From Halorubellus salinus (GTDB lineage Archaea; Halobacteriota; Halobacteria; Halobacteriales; Natrialbaceae), in the NCBI RefSeq assembly GCF_020567525.1, contig NZ_JAJCVI010000002.1, positions 1 to 64,000 of the forward strand: a stretch of DNA of 64,000 nucleotides. The letters run 5' to 3'. The position numbers and the translations under genes were made by a program. The first letter of the stretch is position 1. Every line of letters begins with the position of its first letter. Below the pieces are notes generated by a model. That model had not been told where the DNA came from, ran no database searches, and was given only the letters and a program-made list of their open reading frames with translations. This document shows, piece after piece, positions 47,731-56,805 of the stretch.

Positions 47731-49014
47731 GTGCGTCGTAGCGACGCGTTCCTGGCGACGAGCCGCGAGGACCGCGGAGAGGCGCGCGACGACGTCCGGC
47801 TCGCGGTCCGCGCCGGACTCGTCCGCCAGTTCGGGAGCGGCCTGTACGGCTTCGCGCCCACTGGCGAGCGCGTCCGCCGGAACGTCATCGACGTCGTCGC
47901 CGCGGAGATGGACGCCATCGGCGGTCAGCGCGTCTCACTCCCCCAGTTGAACTACCGGGACGTCTGGGAGGCGAGCGGGCGCTGGGGGAGCTTCGAGGGC
48001 GAGATGTTCACGCTCGAGAACCGCGACGACGTCGAGATGTGTCTCGCGCCCAGCCACGAGGAGGGCGTCGTCCACCTCGTCGACGGGTTCGTCCGGTCGT
48101 ACGACGACCTCCCCCTCCTCCTCTACCAGGTCGAATCGAAGCACCGGGACGACCACGCGCGCAACGGCCTCCTGCGGACGAAGGAGTTCACGATGAAGGA
48201 CGCCTACAGCCTGCACGCGACCGAAGCCGGGCTCCGAGAGACGTACCGCGAGGTCCGCGCGGCCTACGAGCGGATCTTCGACGCGCTCGGGCTCGACGTC
48301 GTGGTCTGCGAGGCCGACAACGCCGCGATGGGCGGGAGTACGAGCGAGGAGTTCGTCGCGCCCGTCGACTCGGGTGGGACGCTCGACGTCGTCGCGTGCG
48401 AGCGCGAGGGCTGTCGGTTCGGCGTCACCGACGAACACCGCGACTTCGGCGCGTACCGACGGGAGGACGGCGACGGCGTCGACGCGTGCCCCGACTGCGG
48501 CGGCGCGCTTCGCGCGACCGAGGGCGTCGAGGTCGGGCACGTCTTCCAGCTCGGCACGCGCTACTCGGACGCGATGGACCTCCGCGTGGACACCGCCGAC
48601 GGCGACCAGACCGCGGTCGAGATGGGGAGCTACGGCATCGGCGTGACGCGTATCGTGCAGACGCTCTGCCTCCAGCACGCCGACGCCGACGGCTGCCGCT
48701 GGCCCGTCACGGACCACGGAACCGTGGCGCCCTACGAGGTCGCGGTCGTCCCCCTGTCGTACGAGGGCGACGCGAAGGACGCGGCCGACCGCGTCCACGA
48801 CGAGCTCGAGGCCGCGGGCGTCGACTGCCTGCTGTTCGACGACCGCGAGCAGACGATCGGCGAACGGTTCGCGGAGAGCGACCTCCTCGGCGCCCCCACG
48901 AAGGTCGTGCTCGGCAATCACTACGCGGAGACCGGCGAGGTCGAACTCGAGTCCCGCGACGACGACACGCGCTACCGCGACCTCGACGCCGCCATCGCCG
49001 AACTCGGCGGGTGA
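47731..49014 (+). CDS. Bacterial-type prolyl-tRNA synthetase paralog lacking the editing insert
   Basis: A 427-aa class II synthetase homolog. GTG 47731 is chosen because GGAGG lies 8 nt upstream; GTG 47722 is possible. It follows the bacterial ProRS layout: GLYGFAPTGERV, HEEGVVHLV, the motif 2 region, EFTMKDAYSLH and motif 3 GSYGIGVTRIV, with an anticodon-binding C-terminus. The editing insert between motifs 2 and 3 is missing, replaced by a zinc-ribbon-like stretch (CEREGC, CPDCGG). In motif 2 the usual FRDE reads HRDD. Archaea normally use a different ProRS, so this is an extra copy, perhaps not a true tRNA ligase. Confidence 0.75.
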   Translation: MRRSDAFLATSREDRGEARDDVRLAVRAGLVRQFGSGLYGFAPTGERVRRNVIDVVAAEMDAIGGQRVSLPQLNYRDVWEASGRWGSFEGEMFTLENRDDVEMCLAPSHEEGVVHLVDGFVRSYDDLPLLLYQVESKHRDDHARNGLLRTKEFTMKDAYSLHATEAGLRETYREVRAAYERIFDALGLDVVVCEADNAAMGGSTSEEFVAPVDSGGTLDVVACEREGCRFGVTDEHRDFGAYRREDGDGVDACPDCGGALRATEGVEVGHVFQLGTRYSDAMDLRVDTADGDQTAVEMGSYGIGVTRIVQTLCLQHADADGCRWPVTDHGTVAPYEVAVVPLSYEGDAKDAADRVHDELEAAGVDCLLFDDREQTIGERFAESDLLGAPTKVVLGNHYAETGEVELESRDDDTRYRDLDAAIAELGG

Positions 49015-49020
49015 GCGGCG

Positions 49021-49611
49021 TCAGTCGTCCTCGTCGACGAGCGTCCACGCGTACTCGTCCTCGGTGACGAGGACGTCCGGCGAGAACGCGACGCGGACGT
49101 CGCTCGCGGTGACCTCGGCGTCGACCTGCACCGCGAGCCAGCCGGTCGACGACCCGTCGACCGGGAGTTCGCGGACGCTCCGATAGACGCCATCGTCGAA
49201 CGACGCGGGGAGGCTGTCGGAGACGTCGACGGAGTCGTTGGACGGGCGCACGCCGGCGGACGGCGTCGCGGTCGCCGCACCGTCGACGTGCTCGACGCCG
49301 ACCTTCACGAACAGGAACTGCTGGCCGGCGGGCGCGGTCACGGTCTCGGTCCCGCCGTCGTCTCTCGCTCGCTCGTAGGAGTCCACGAACTCGTAGTCGA
49401 CGACGCGGACCTCGACGGTGGCGTTCTCCCCGTCGAGTGCGACGCGTTCGCCGAGCGCGTACGTGTCGTCGCCGGCGGTGGTCGTCGGCGCGACGGCGTC
49501 GGTCGACGTCGGTGCGAACGTCGGCGTGTCGACGCCCGCGGTCGAACAGCCCGCGAGCGCGACGAGCGCCGCGGCGACCAGCACGCCGACGACGCGTCGA
49601 TTCGATGACAT
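49021..49611 (-). CDS. DUF4352-like secreted lipoprotein
   Basis: A 196-aa protein starting MSSNRRVVGVLVAAALVALA with a lipobox ending at Cys22 (LALAGCSTAG) and a Thr/Asp-rich spacer. The mature part is a single beta domain (AGQQFLFVKVGVEHV near residue 95) of the DUF4352 or telomeric-repeat-like immunoglobulin sort. The signal looks Sec-like with Arg-Arg nearby, so Tat use is possible. Role is unknown. It converges with the ProRS-like gene, 6 bp from its stop. Confidence 0.75.
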   Translation of the reverse strand: MSSNRRVVGVLVAAALVALAGCSTAGVDTPTFAPTSTDAVAPTTTAGDDTYALGERVALDGENATVEVRVVDYEFVDSYERARDDGGTETVTAPAGQQFLFVKVGVEHVDGAATATPSAGVRPSNDSVDVSDSLPASFDDGVYRSVRELPVDGSSTGWLAVQVDAEVTASDVRVAFSPDVLVTEDEYAWTLVDEDD

Positions 49612-49683
49612 GGACCTACGACGAGGACGTCCCGCTTAGGCCTTCCCCCGAGCGGACGGCCCCGGTCGACGCGTTCGAACGCG

Positions 49684-51006
49684 TCAGGCGACGGTCGTGG
49701 GCGTCGCGACAGCGCGCGACCCCGACGCCGACGTGAACCGTCCGCTGCTGGCGTTCCGCGTCGTCGACCGTTCGACGACGACGGTGTTCCCGTCGCCCAT
49801 CGACGCGACCGCCGCGTCGACGAACGCGGCGTCGCCGGCGAGCAGGAGCGTCACCGTCTCGTTCACGCGTACGAGTCGGAACGACGCGTTCGCGTCGCGC
49901 TCACCGCGCCAGTCCGCGAACGCCGCCGCGAACTCGTCGGCGTCGCTTGCAGTATCCCACCGCATCGCCCACGTCAGGTTGCGCGTGTCGCCGCCCGGCC
50001 CGGAGACCATCCGGAGTTCGTCGCCACCCCAGCCCGCCGCCGCTCTCCGGGACGCGTTCGCGTCGAGTTCCCCGCGGAGCGTCCCCCAGACGTACGCCTC
50101 GCCCAGCCGGTCGCCCGCGCTCTCGACCCAGCCCTCGCCCTCGACCGCGACGGACACCGGCCGCACGGGTTCCTCGCTCGCGGTGCGGTTGTGCATGAGC
50201 TGCTCGGTCGTCTCCGGTGGGTTTGCGTACACCCAGGAGACGTTGGCGGGGTCGTCGAGGTGGTGCTCGGTCCAGCGCGCGCCGAAGTAGTACGGTGCAC
50301 GGAACACCCGCCAGCCGTCCGGACCGTTCACGACCGCGTCCCGGACCATCCGCACCTGGCGGTCGACGCCGTCGCGCTGGTAGCGCTCGGCGTACTCGCC
50401 CGCGATCCACACCGACGCCCCTTCGACGGCGCCGCCGACGGCGAGCCGGCCGTCGGTCGTGGTCGGGCGACTGGGCGCAGTCCAGCCCTGCTGGAACTGG
50501 ACCGCGTGGAACTGCTCGTGCACGACGACCTGCTCGACGACCCCGGGCGATGCGCCCGCCGGCTGGACGTAGATGCGGCCGTTCCCCGTCGCCAGCCCGT
50601 GGGGATCCTCGGCCGGGTCTTCGACGTACTCCTCGAGGCCGAGCAGGCGCTTGCGCGGGGTGTCGCGGCTCCGGAAGAACTGGCTGAGGTTCCGCGTATC
50701 GAGCGTCGGCCGGTCGGCGTCGACGCCGAGCATCGCGGTGAGGTTCCGGAACGTCCGCGTGTCGTTCACGGCCAGTGATTCGGGGTCGGGCACGCCGTCG
50801 CCGTCGTCGGTCGCGTCGGCGCTCGTCGACGTCTCGTCGACGTTCGAGGGTGCGTCGGTCGTCTCCGCGGTGGTCGTCGCGTCGCTGGTCGCTTCTGGCT
50901 CGGTCGCATCGGTGGTCGCGGTCGGCGCGTCCGTCGGCGTCGTCGGGCCGGCACACCCGGCGACGACGAGGAGGGCGGCGACCGCGAGCGCGGGGAGGCC
51001 TCGCAT
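49684..51006 (-). CDS. Hvo_1808-family surface protein with HEQFH metalloprotease motif (copy 1)
   Basis: A 440-aa protein starting MRGLPALAVAALLVVAGCAG, with a lipobox ending at Cys18, then a long Thr/Ala-rich spacer that should be glycosylated. The folded part contains VVVHEQFHAVQFQQGW; the HExxH (His163, Glu164, His167) is the zinc motif of gluzincin-type metalloproteases. A downstream Glu in GAVEGASVWIAGEY could be the third ligand. Start at 51006 is chosen for the signal peptide. Cell-surface hydrolysis is plausible but untested. A paralog follows 48 bp upstream on the same strand. Confidence 0.8.
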   Translation of the reverse strand: MRGLPALAVAALLVVAGCAGPTTPTDAPTATTDATEPEATSDATTTAETTDAPSNVDETSTSADATDDGDGVPDPESLAVNDTRTFRNLTAMLGVDADRPTLDTRNLSQFFRSRDTPRKRLLGLEEYVEDPAEDPHGLATGNGRIYVQPAGASPGVVEQVVVHEQFHAVQFQQGWTAPSRPTTTDGRLAVGGAVEGASVWIAGEYAERYQRDGVDRQVRMVRDAVVNGPDGWRVFRAPYYFGARWTEHHLDDPANVSWVYANPPETTEQLMHNRTASEEPVRPVSVAVEGEGWVESAGDRLGEAYVWGTLRGELDANASRRAAAGWGGDELRMVSGPGGDTRNLTWAMRWDTASDADEFAAAFADWRGERDANASFRLVRVNETVTLLLAGDAAFVDAAVASMGDGNTVVVERSTTRNASSGRFTSASGSRAVATPTTVA

Positions 51007-51053
51007 ACGATTCGCTTCTTGGCACGCCACAAAAAACCTGCGCGGTTCCGTCG

Positions 51054-52346
51054 CTACGCGACGCCGCGGGCGTCGGTCGCGGCGGTCGCGTTCCCGTGCG
51101 CGACGACGACGGTCCCGCCCTCGACGTCGGCCGTCGCGTTCCCGACGAACGCGTCCTGGCCGGCGAGCACGACCGACGTGGTCGCGTTCACGCGCAGCAC
51201 GCGGATCGCGACGTCGTCGTCGCGAGCGGCCGCCCAGTCGCGCGCCGCGGCGGTGAACTCGTCGGCGTCGCGCTCGCCGTCCCAGCGGAGCGCCCACGCG
51301 AGGGTCTCGGTGCGTCCGCTCGTGTCGGCGACCATCGTGAACGCGTCCCCACCCCAGCCCGCGGCGGCGGTCCGGGAGCGGTTCGCGGACAGCTCACCGC
51401 GGAGCGTCGCCCAGACGTACAGCTCGCCGAGGCGGTCGGCGTCGCGGTCGAACCAGTCCTCGGAGCGGATCGCGAGGTCGACGCCGTCGATCGGTTCCTC
51501 GGCTGGCGTCCGGTTGTGCATCAACTGCTCGCTGGTGGTCGGGACGTTCTCGTACGCCCACGAGACGTTCGCGGGGTCGTCGACGTGGTGGTCGGTCCAG
51601 CGCGCGCCGAAGAGGTACGGTGCGCTGAACAGCCGATTGTAGCTGGGGCCGTCTTCGACCACAGCGGCGTGGCGTTCGCGGCCGGCCGTCGCGCCGGGGG
51701 CGTGATGGCGGTCGACGTAGCGGTCGGTCACCCAGACCGCGGTCCCTTCGACGACGCCGCGCCACGCGACCCGGCCGTCGGTCGTCGGCGGGTCGCCGTA
51801 GGGGTCGACCCAGCCCTGCTGGAACTGGACGACGTGGAACTGCTCGTGGACGAGGACGCGCTCCACCGCGCGCTCGGAGGCGGCCTTGGGTGCGACGTAG
51901 ATCTCGCCGGGGGTCGCGTACCCGTAGGTCTCGTTCAACCCCAGCGGGTCGACGTCATCGAGTCCGAGTAGGACGTACCGCGTCAACGGCGTCCCGTAGT
52001 CCTGCGACGCGTCGAGCACCGTCAGCGCCGGCCGCTCCGCGTCGACGCCGACGAGTGCGGTGAGGTTCCGGAACGTCGCCGTGTCGTTCGCGGGGAGCCC
52101 GTCGCCGGTGGGAGCGTCGTCGGTGTCCCACGAGGAGTCGTTCCCGGAGGTGGTGGGTGCGGCGGTGGTCGTCGCCGTGGCCGTCGTCGCGTCGGTCGAT
52201 GCCGTCGACGGTTCGGTGACGGACTCGCTGTCCGCGGCCGGCGCGGACGCGGAGGGCTCGGCGTCGGTCGTCCCGGGCCCGCTCGGGGCGGCGCAGCCGG
52301 CGAGAACGAGCGTCGCGGCCACCGCGAGGACGGCGATGGTTCGCAT
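51054..52346 (-). CDS. Hvo_1808-family surface protein with HEQFH motif (copy 2)
   Basis: A 430-aa lipoprotein starting MRTIAVLAVAATLVLAGCAA (lipobox Cys18), a paralog of the downstream gene. It keeps VLVHEQFHVVQFQQGW (His167, His171) and the VEGTAVWVTDRY segment expected to hold the third zinc ligand. It also shares SEQLMHNRTPAEEP and LYVWATLRGEL with copy 1. The spacer differs in sequence and length, so duplication is not recent. The pair is probably an operon. The same substrate class is likely for both. Confidence 0.8.
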   Translation of the reverse strand: MRTIAVLAVAATLVLAGCAAPSGPGTTDAEPSASAPAADSESVTEPSTASTDATTATATTTAAPTTSGNDSSWDTDDAPTGDGLPANDTATFRNLTALVGVDAERPALTVLDASQDYGTPLTRYVLLGLDDVDPLGLNETYGYATPGEIYVAPKAASERAVERVLVHEQFHVVQFQQGWVDPYGDPPTTDGRVAWRGVVEGTAVWVTDRYVDRHHAPGATAGRERHAAVVEDGPSYNRLFSAPYLFGARWTDHHVDDPANVSWAYENVPTTSEQLMHNRTPAEEPIDGVDLAIRSEDWFDRDADRLGELYVWATLRGELSANRSRTAAAGWGGDAFTMVADTSGRTETLAWALRWDGERDADEFTAAARDWAAARDDDVAIRVLRVNATTSVVLAGQDAFVGNATADVEGGTVVVAHGNATAATDARGVA

Positions 52347-52397
52347 GGTTACGGCTCGCGGCCCAGTGCACAAAAGCCCATCGGACCTGTCGTTTTC

Positions 52398-53174
52398 CTA
52401 AGTTGATTGGGCGTCGGCGGGGACACGGCCGCCGGTGACGCGGACGACGCCGAGCAGGTGCTCGCGGTGGAACGTGGCGCTCGCACGCTCTCTGAGGGCA
52501 TCGCGGGCGGCGGTGACGCGGTCGCGGAGGACGTCGTGTGGCGAGGGGTCGTACCGGAACTTGAACGTCGGCGGCGTCGAGACGACCGTGAGCGCGCGGA
52601 ACGCGGCGTTCAGGGGACGCGCGACGGGCCGGTCCGAGAGCGCGCCGTCGACGAGCACCACGTGCCCGGGGTCGACCGCGACGCCCCCGCCCGGGTCGCC
52701 GCCTGCCACCGGCCGCACGAGCTCGCACCAGTCCGCGACCGCGCTCGCCGGGTCATCCAGCATCCCGACGACGAACGACGCGAGCACGCCGTCGACCGGC
52801 CCGTCCACGGGCGGTCGCGTCGCGTCCCCCTGGACGACGTGGACGTTCCGCCAGCCGTTCGCGTCGACGAGGCGCTGCGCTCGCGCGAGCATCCCCGCGG
52901 TGAGGTCGACCCCGACGACCGTCCCCGTCGGGCCGACCGCCTCGCGCAAGTAGGGGAGGTTCGCGCCCGTCCCACACCCGAGGTCGACCACGGTGTCGCC
53001 GCGAGCGAGGTCGAGCGCCGCGACCGCCTCCCGGCGAAGTCGCCCGATACCGGGCGTGAACCGCGCGAGGCCGTCGTACAGCGTCGCCCACCGTCCGTAG
53101 AACGACTGCACGGACGCCGCGCGTTCCCCGCGCTCGTCGGCTCGCGGCCCGCCACCGCCGCCACGAGCCGTCAT
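52398..53174 (-). CDS. SAM-dependent methyltransferase (class I)
   Basis: A 258-aa protein starting [20 protein letters not shown]. The SAM site is VVDLGCGTGANLPYL with GVDLTAGML and the acidic loop VVQGDATRPPVDGPVDGV. It resembles UbiE/quinone or small-molecule methyltransferases, but with a Trp-rich start (FYGRWATLYDGL) and no specific match. Substrate is unknown. Its ATG overlaps the stop of thiR (ATGA), so it is the third gene of the dcd-thiR operon. Confidence 0.82.
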   Translation of the reverse strand: MTARGGGGGPRADERGERAASVQSFYGRWATLYDGLARFTPGIGRLRREAVAALDLARGDTVVDLGCGTGANLPYLREAVGPTGTVVGVDLTAGMLARAQRLVDANGWRNVHVVQGDATRPPVDGPVDGVLASFVVGMLDDPASAVADWCELVRPVAGGDPGGGVAVDPGHVVLVDGALSDRPVARPLNAAFRALTVVSTPPTFKFRYDPSPHDVLRDRVTAARDALRERASATFHREHLLGVVRVTGGRVPADAQST

Positions 53175-54070
53175 CGCACGACGTTCCGGACCGCCTCCGC
53201 GGCACTCACCGAATCCTCCGCGAGCACGTACACGATGGGTTCCACGCCGTAACTCCCCGTCTGGTAGAGCACCGTCGCGTCCGGGCGCTTGCCCAGCGCG
53301 TCCGCGACCGCCGTCTCGATGTCGTCTTCGCCCTCGAACTCCACCGTCTCGTGGCCCTGCGCTTCGAGCGCCGCGAGCACGTCCTCGTCGTACCGGACGT
53401 TGATCGCCGCGGTCACGTCCGAACCCGCCGCGCGCGCCGCGAGCAGGACGCTCGCGACGTACTCGCTCACGCCGAACTCGGGCTCCGCCGGCACCGTCGC
53501 CCGCCCCTTCACGTCCACGATGCGGCCGGGGACGCCCGCGACGTCGTCGATGGAGTCCGCGTCCGGCGTGCACGCCACGAGGTTCGTGCCGACGTTCGGG
53601 ATGAGGCGCGCGAACCCGCTCGCGTTCTCGAGGACGCGCAGCCCGCGACGGAGCGACGAGAGCACGCGCTCGGCGGTCCGCAGGTCGCTCTCGGGGTCGT
53701 GGATGGCGAAGTCGCTCCCGTACTCCGCGAGCTCCGGGACCTCGTCGCGGTGGATGGTCGCGAGCAGGTCACCGCGCTCCAGCCGCCGGATGAGGACCTC
53801 CGCCTCGACGAGCGCCTGCACCGGGCTCATGTCGCCCGACGCCAGCCCCTCGCCGACGGTCCCGACGAGCTCCTGGACGCGGTCGTCGTCGAGGATGGCG
53901 TCGTTCCGTGCGACGTCGCCGTGCGCGTACTTCGACACCGCCGACTGCGAGATACCGAGCGCCTGCGCGACCTCGCTCTGCGTGAACCCGCGGTCGCGGA
54001 GGTCCGCGGCGAGCATCGACCGGTACGTCGGCAGGAACTCGTCGACGACGACCTCCTCGATGAACTTCAT
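53171..54070 (-). CDS. thiR: ThiR-like regulator: HTH plus ThiN domain
   Basis: A 299-aa protein starting [20 protein letters not shown]. An HTH of the XRE type ([24 protein letters not shown], about residues 28-52) is fused to a C-terminal ThiN/thiamine-phosphate-synthase-like domain (about 125-299: [15 protein letters not shown], then [19 protein letters not shown]). This is the architecture of archaeal ThiR, which represses thiamine genes when thiamine phosphate binds. It overlaps dcd and the methyltransferase gene by 4 nt each. The likely target in this window is thi4. Confidence 0.85.
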   Translation of the reverse strand: MKFIEEVVVDEFLPTYRSMLAADLRDRGFTQSEVAQALGISQSAVSKYAHGDVARNDAILDDDRVQELVGTVGEGLASGDMSPVQALVEAEVLIRRLERGDLLATIHRDEVPELAEYGSDFAIHDPESDLRTAERVLSSLRRGLRVLENASGFARLIPNVGTNLVACTPDADSIDDVAGVPGRIVDVKGRATVPAEPEFGVSEYVASVLLAARAAGSDVTAAINVRYDEDVLAALEAQGHETVEFEGEDDIETAVADALGKRPDATVLYQTGSYGVEPIVYVLAEDSVSAAEAVRNVVR

Positions 54071-54729
54071 CGCTCGCCACCCCGCGCCCCGCGGTCGTCC
54101 GTCGACGAACCCGACGCGCCGGTGGCGCGGTCGTCGCCGGCGAGCTGGTCGCCGCCGAACTCGCTGTCGGACCCGATGCGGGACGCCTGCGGGCCGTCCT
54201 GGTCCTGGTACTTCGACCCGCGCTCGCTCCCGTAGGGACGCTCGGCGGGCGTCTTCAGTTCCGTGAAGATGAGCTGACTGATGCGCATCCCCGGTGTGAG
54301 TGCGACGGGCGCCGTCCCGAGGTTCGAGAGTTCGAGCGTGATCTGCCCGCGATACCCGGGGTCGACGACGCCCGCGGTCGCGTGCACGACGACCGCGAGC
54401 CGCCCCATGCTCGACCGGCCCTGGACGTGCGCGATGAGGTCGTTCGGTATCTCCACGCGCTCGTAGGTCGTCCCGAGCACGAAGTCGCCGGGGTGGAGGA
54501 TGAACTCCTGGTCGGGGTCGACGACGGTCTCGCTGACGTAGTCGTCGACCTCCTGTTCGGCGTTCGGGTGGATGCAGGGGATGTTCGCGTGCTGGAACTC
54601 GAGGAACTGCGCGCCCAGTCGCAGGTCGACGCTCGCCGGCTGCACCTGGAGCTCGGGGTCGTCGAGCGGTTCGACGACGAGGTCGCCGTCGTCGAGCCGT
54701 TCGGTGATGTCCGCGTCCGACAGTATCAT
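54067..54729 (-). CDS. dcd: dCTP deaminase
   Basis: A 220-aa protein starting [20 protein letters not shown]. It has the trimeric dUTPase-like fold motifs: [34 protein letters not shown] and the catalytic [18 protein letters not shown]. It converts dCTP to dUTP, or to dUMP in bifunctional archaeal forms; which one cannot be told. The last ~50 residues are an acidic Gly-rich tail outside the fold. It is the first gene of an operon with thiR, whose ATG overlaps its stop. Confidence 0.92.
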   Translation of the reverse strand: MILSDADITERLDDGDLVVEPLDDPELQVQPASVDLRLGAQFLEFQHANIPCIHPNAEQEVDDYVSETVVDPDQEFILHPGDFVLGTTYERVEIPNDLIAHVQGRSSMGRLAVVVHATAGVVDPGYRGQITLELSNLGTAPVALTPGMRISQLIFTELKTPAERPYGSERGSKYQDQDGPQASRIGSDSEFGGDQLAGDDRATGASGSSTDDRGARGGER

Positions 54730-54834
54730 GTTCGGGACGACGACGGCGCGCTCCTAAAACCACGCGGTCGTACCAGCCGACGCCGCGCGAACTCGCGGTA
54801 TTCCTTTATGCGTCCGGCCGTCGAATCCACACCC

Positions 54835-55305
54835 ATGGCACTCGACGTCGAGGTACCCGACCCGCCAGACCTGACGAACCGCGGGACGCCCCGCGACTTC
54901 GAGACGACCGACGCCGACGACCCACCGGACTTCCACCGCGAGGACCTCGAGACGCTCCTGCACGACAGCGCGTGGACCGTCGGGTTCGAGGAGTGGCTCG
55001 ACCGAACCGACCTGACCGACGACCACTTCCAGGCCGCGTCCGCGCTCGGGCTGTTCCAGGCGCTTGACTTCTACTGGGACCCAGCCGACGACCGGCTTCG
55101 CCACGACGTCCCCACCGTCCCATCGGACTGGCGAGAGCGCGCGGCGACCGGCGGACTGGACTCCTCGGACGTCTCCCTCATCAGGTCGGAGCTGGCGGAC
55201 CTCGGCCGGACCGTCCGCGAAGCGCTCGCCGACGAACTCGAGCGAAGCGACGCCGTCTCCGCGTCGCTCTGGGTCGACGACCGGTACGGCGACCGCGACC
55301 AGTAA
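54835..55305 (+). CDS. Hypothetical acidic haloarchaeal protein
   Basis: A 156-aa protein starting [20 protein letters not shown]. It is predicted to be mostly helical, with [31 protein letters not shown] in the middle. A TATA-like CCTTTATG lies about 25-30 nt before the ATG, supporting the start at 54835 rather than the in-frame ATG within the box. No family is recognised beyond a general haloarchaeal hypothetical. It is divergent from dcd. Confidence 0.7.
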   Translation: MALDVEVPDPPDLTNRGTPRDFETTDADDPPDFHREDLETLLHDSAWTVGFEEWLDRTDLTDDHFQAASALGLFQALDFYWDPADDRLRHDVPTVPSDWRERAATGGLDSSDVSLIRSELADLGRTVREALADELERSDAVSASLWVDDRYGDRDQ

Positions 55306-55423
55306 GCCGGGCGAGCACCGGGCGAGGCCGTCCAGTCCCGCGGCATCCACGAGCGCGGGACGGCGCCCGGGCCGGTGGACGCGAAGGGGAGTGACTTTGA
55401 ACGAGGACCGCCTTCGGCACGGT

Positions 55424-55762
55424 ATGAAGCAGGTCATCGCCGCACGCACGGACCTCGACATGGGCCGCGGGAAGCTCGCGGCGCAGGTCGCGCACGCGTC
55501 GCTGTCGGCGTACGAGGACGCCGACTCGCGGACGCGCAAGCAGTGGAAGGGCGAGGGACAGAAGAAGATCGTCGTGAAGGTGAGCGGCGAGGACGAGCTG
55601 TTCGACGTCGCGAGTCGCGCCGAGCGCGAGGGCCTCCCGCACGCCGTCATCCGGGACGCCGGCCACACCCAGCTGGAGCCGGGAACGCCGACGACGTGCG
55701 CGGTCGGCCCCGGCCGGGACGACGTCGTCGACAACGCGACCGGGCACCTCTCGCTGTACTGA
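55424..55762 (+). CDS. pth2: Peptidyl-tRNA hydrolase 2
   Basis: A 112-aa protein starting [20 protein letters not shown], the full Pth2 length. Signature stretches are [16 protein letters not shown], then [14 protein letters not shown] and the C-terminal [21 protein letters not shown]. It frees tRNA from peptidyl-tRNA that drops off the ribosome. The stop overlaps the next gene's ATG by one base (TGATG), starting a pth2-pfkB-truD operon. Confidence 0.93.
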   Translation: MKQVIAARTDLDMGRGKLAAQVAHASLSAYEDADSRTRKQWKGEGQKKIVVKVSGEDELFDVASRAEREGLPHAVIRDAGHTQLEPGTPTTCAVGPGRDDVVDNATGHLSLY

Positions 55763-56805
55763 TGACCGAGACCGCTCTCCCGCGCGTCCTCGTCGCCGGC
55801 GAGACGCTCGTCGACCTCGTCGCACCGGACGCGTCGATCGCGACCGCGGAGGCGTTCGACGCCCGCGTCGGCGGTGCGCCAGCGAACGTCGCCGCCGGGC
55901 TCGCGGCACTCGACGAACCCGCGTGGCTGTGGACGCGCGTCGGCGACGACGGGTTCGGCGAGCGCTGTCGGCGCACGCTCGACGCGCACGGCGTCCCCGA
56001 CCGGTTCGTCGAGGTCGACCCCGAGCGCGAGACGACGGTCGCTTTCGCGGCACGCGAGCGCGCGGCCGACGACGACCTCGCGTTCACGTTCTACCGCGGC
56101 GCCGACCGACACCTCGGCGAGGGCCCGGCAGCGGCCCGGCCGACGGACGCACTCGACGACGTCGACGTCGTCGTCGTCGGCGCCGTCACGCTCGCCAGCG
56201 AACCCGCGCGGTCTGCGGTCCTCGACCTCGCCCGGGCGGCCGCGGACGCCGACTGCACGCTCGTCTTCGACCCGAACGCTCGCCCGGCCGCGTGGCCCGA
56301 CGACGACTTCCAGACCGTCACCGAGCAGGTGCTCGCGCTCGCGGACGTCGTGAAGGCGACGCCCGCGGACCTCGCCGCCGCCGGGTTCGACGTCGCGAGC
56401 ATCACGCCCGGCGCGGACGGCACCCGGCCCGGCCCCGGCGACGCACCGGCGCTCGCGGAGGCGGTCTGCGAGCGCGGCCCGCACACGACGTTCCTGACGC
56501 TCGGGAGCGACGGCGCGGCCGCCGCGAGCACGCACCGGTCGCCGTTCGGCCGCGGCGGCGCCACCCACCACGGGTACGACGTCGACGCGGTCGACCCGAC
56601 CGGTGCCGGCGACGCGTTCCTCGCCGCGGTCGTCGCCGAACTCGCCGGTGGCGCGACCGACCCCTACGCCGTCCTGGACGCCGCGACCGCCACCGGCGCG
56701 CTCGCGGCCACCGAACGCGGCGCGCTGCCGTCGTTCCCCGACCGCGACGCGGTGGACGCGCTCGTCGCCGACGACAGCATCGGCGGCGACGGAGGTGCAG
56801 CGTGA
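55762..56805 (+). CDS. PfkB-family sugar kinase
   Basis: A 347-aa protein starting [20 protein letters not shown]. The first PfkB signature region is [17 protein letters not shown] and the second, with the catalytic Asp, is [16 protein letters not shown]. It phosphorylates a sugar or nucleoside with ATP; fructokinase or 2-keto-3-deoxygluconate kinase activity is possible. Residues 260-280 are a Gly/Arg-rich stretch before the lid. It lies between pth2 and truD, overlapping both slightly; this grouping suggests shared regulation more than shared pathway. Confidence 0.85.
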   Translation: MTETALPRVLVAGETLVDLVAPDASIATAEAFDARVGGAPANVAAGLAALDEPAWLWTRVGDDGFGERCRRTLDAHGVPDRFVEVDPERETTVAFAARERAADDDLAFTFYRGADRHLGEGPAAARPTDALDDVDVVVVGAVTLASEPARSAVLDLARAAADADCTLVFDPNARPAAWPDDDFQTVTEQVLALADVVKATPADLAAAGFDVASITPGADGTRPGPGDAPALAEAVCERGPHTTFLTLGSDGAAAASTHRSPFGRGGATHHGYDVDAVDPTGAGDAFLAAVVAELAGGATDPYAVLDAATATGALAATERGALPSFPDRDAVDALVADDSIGGDGGAA

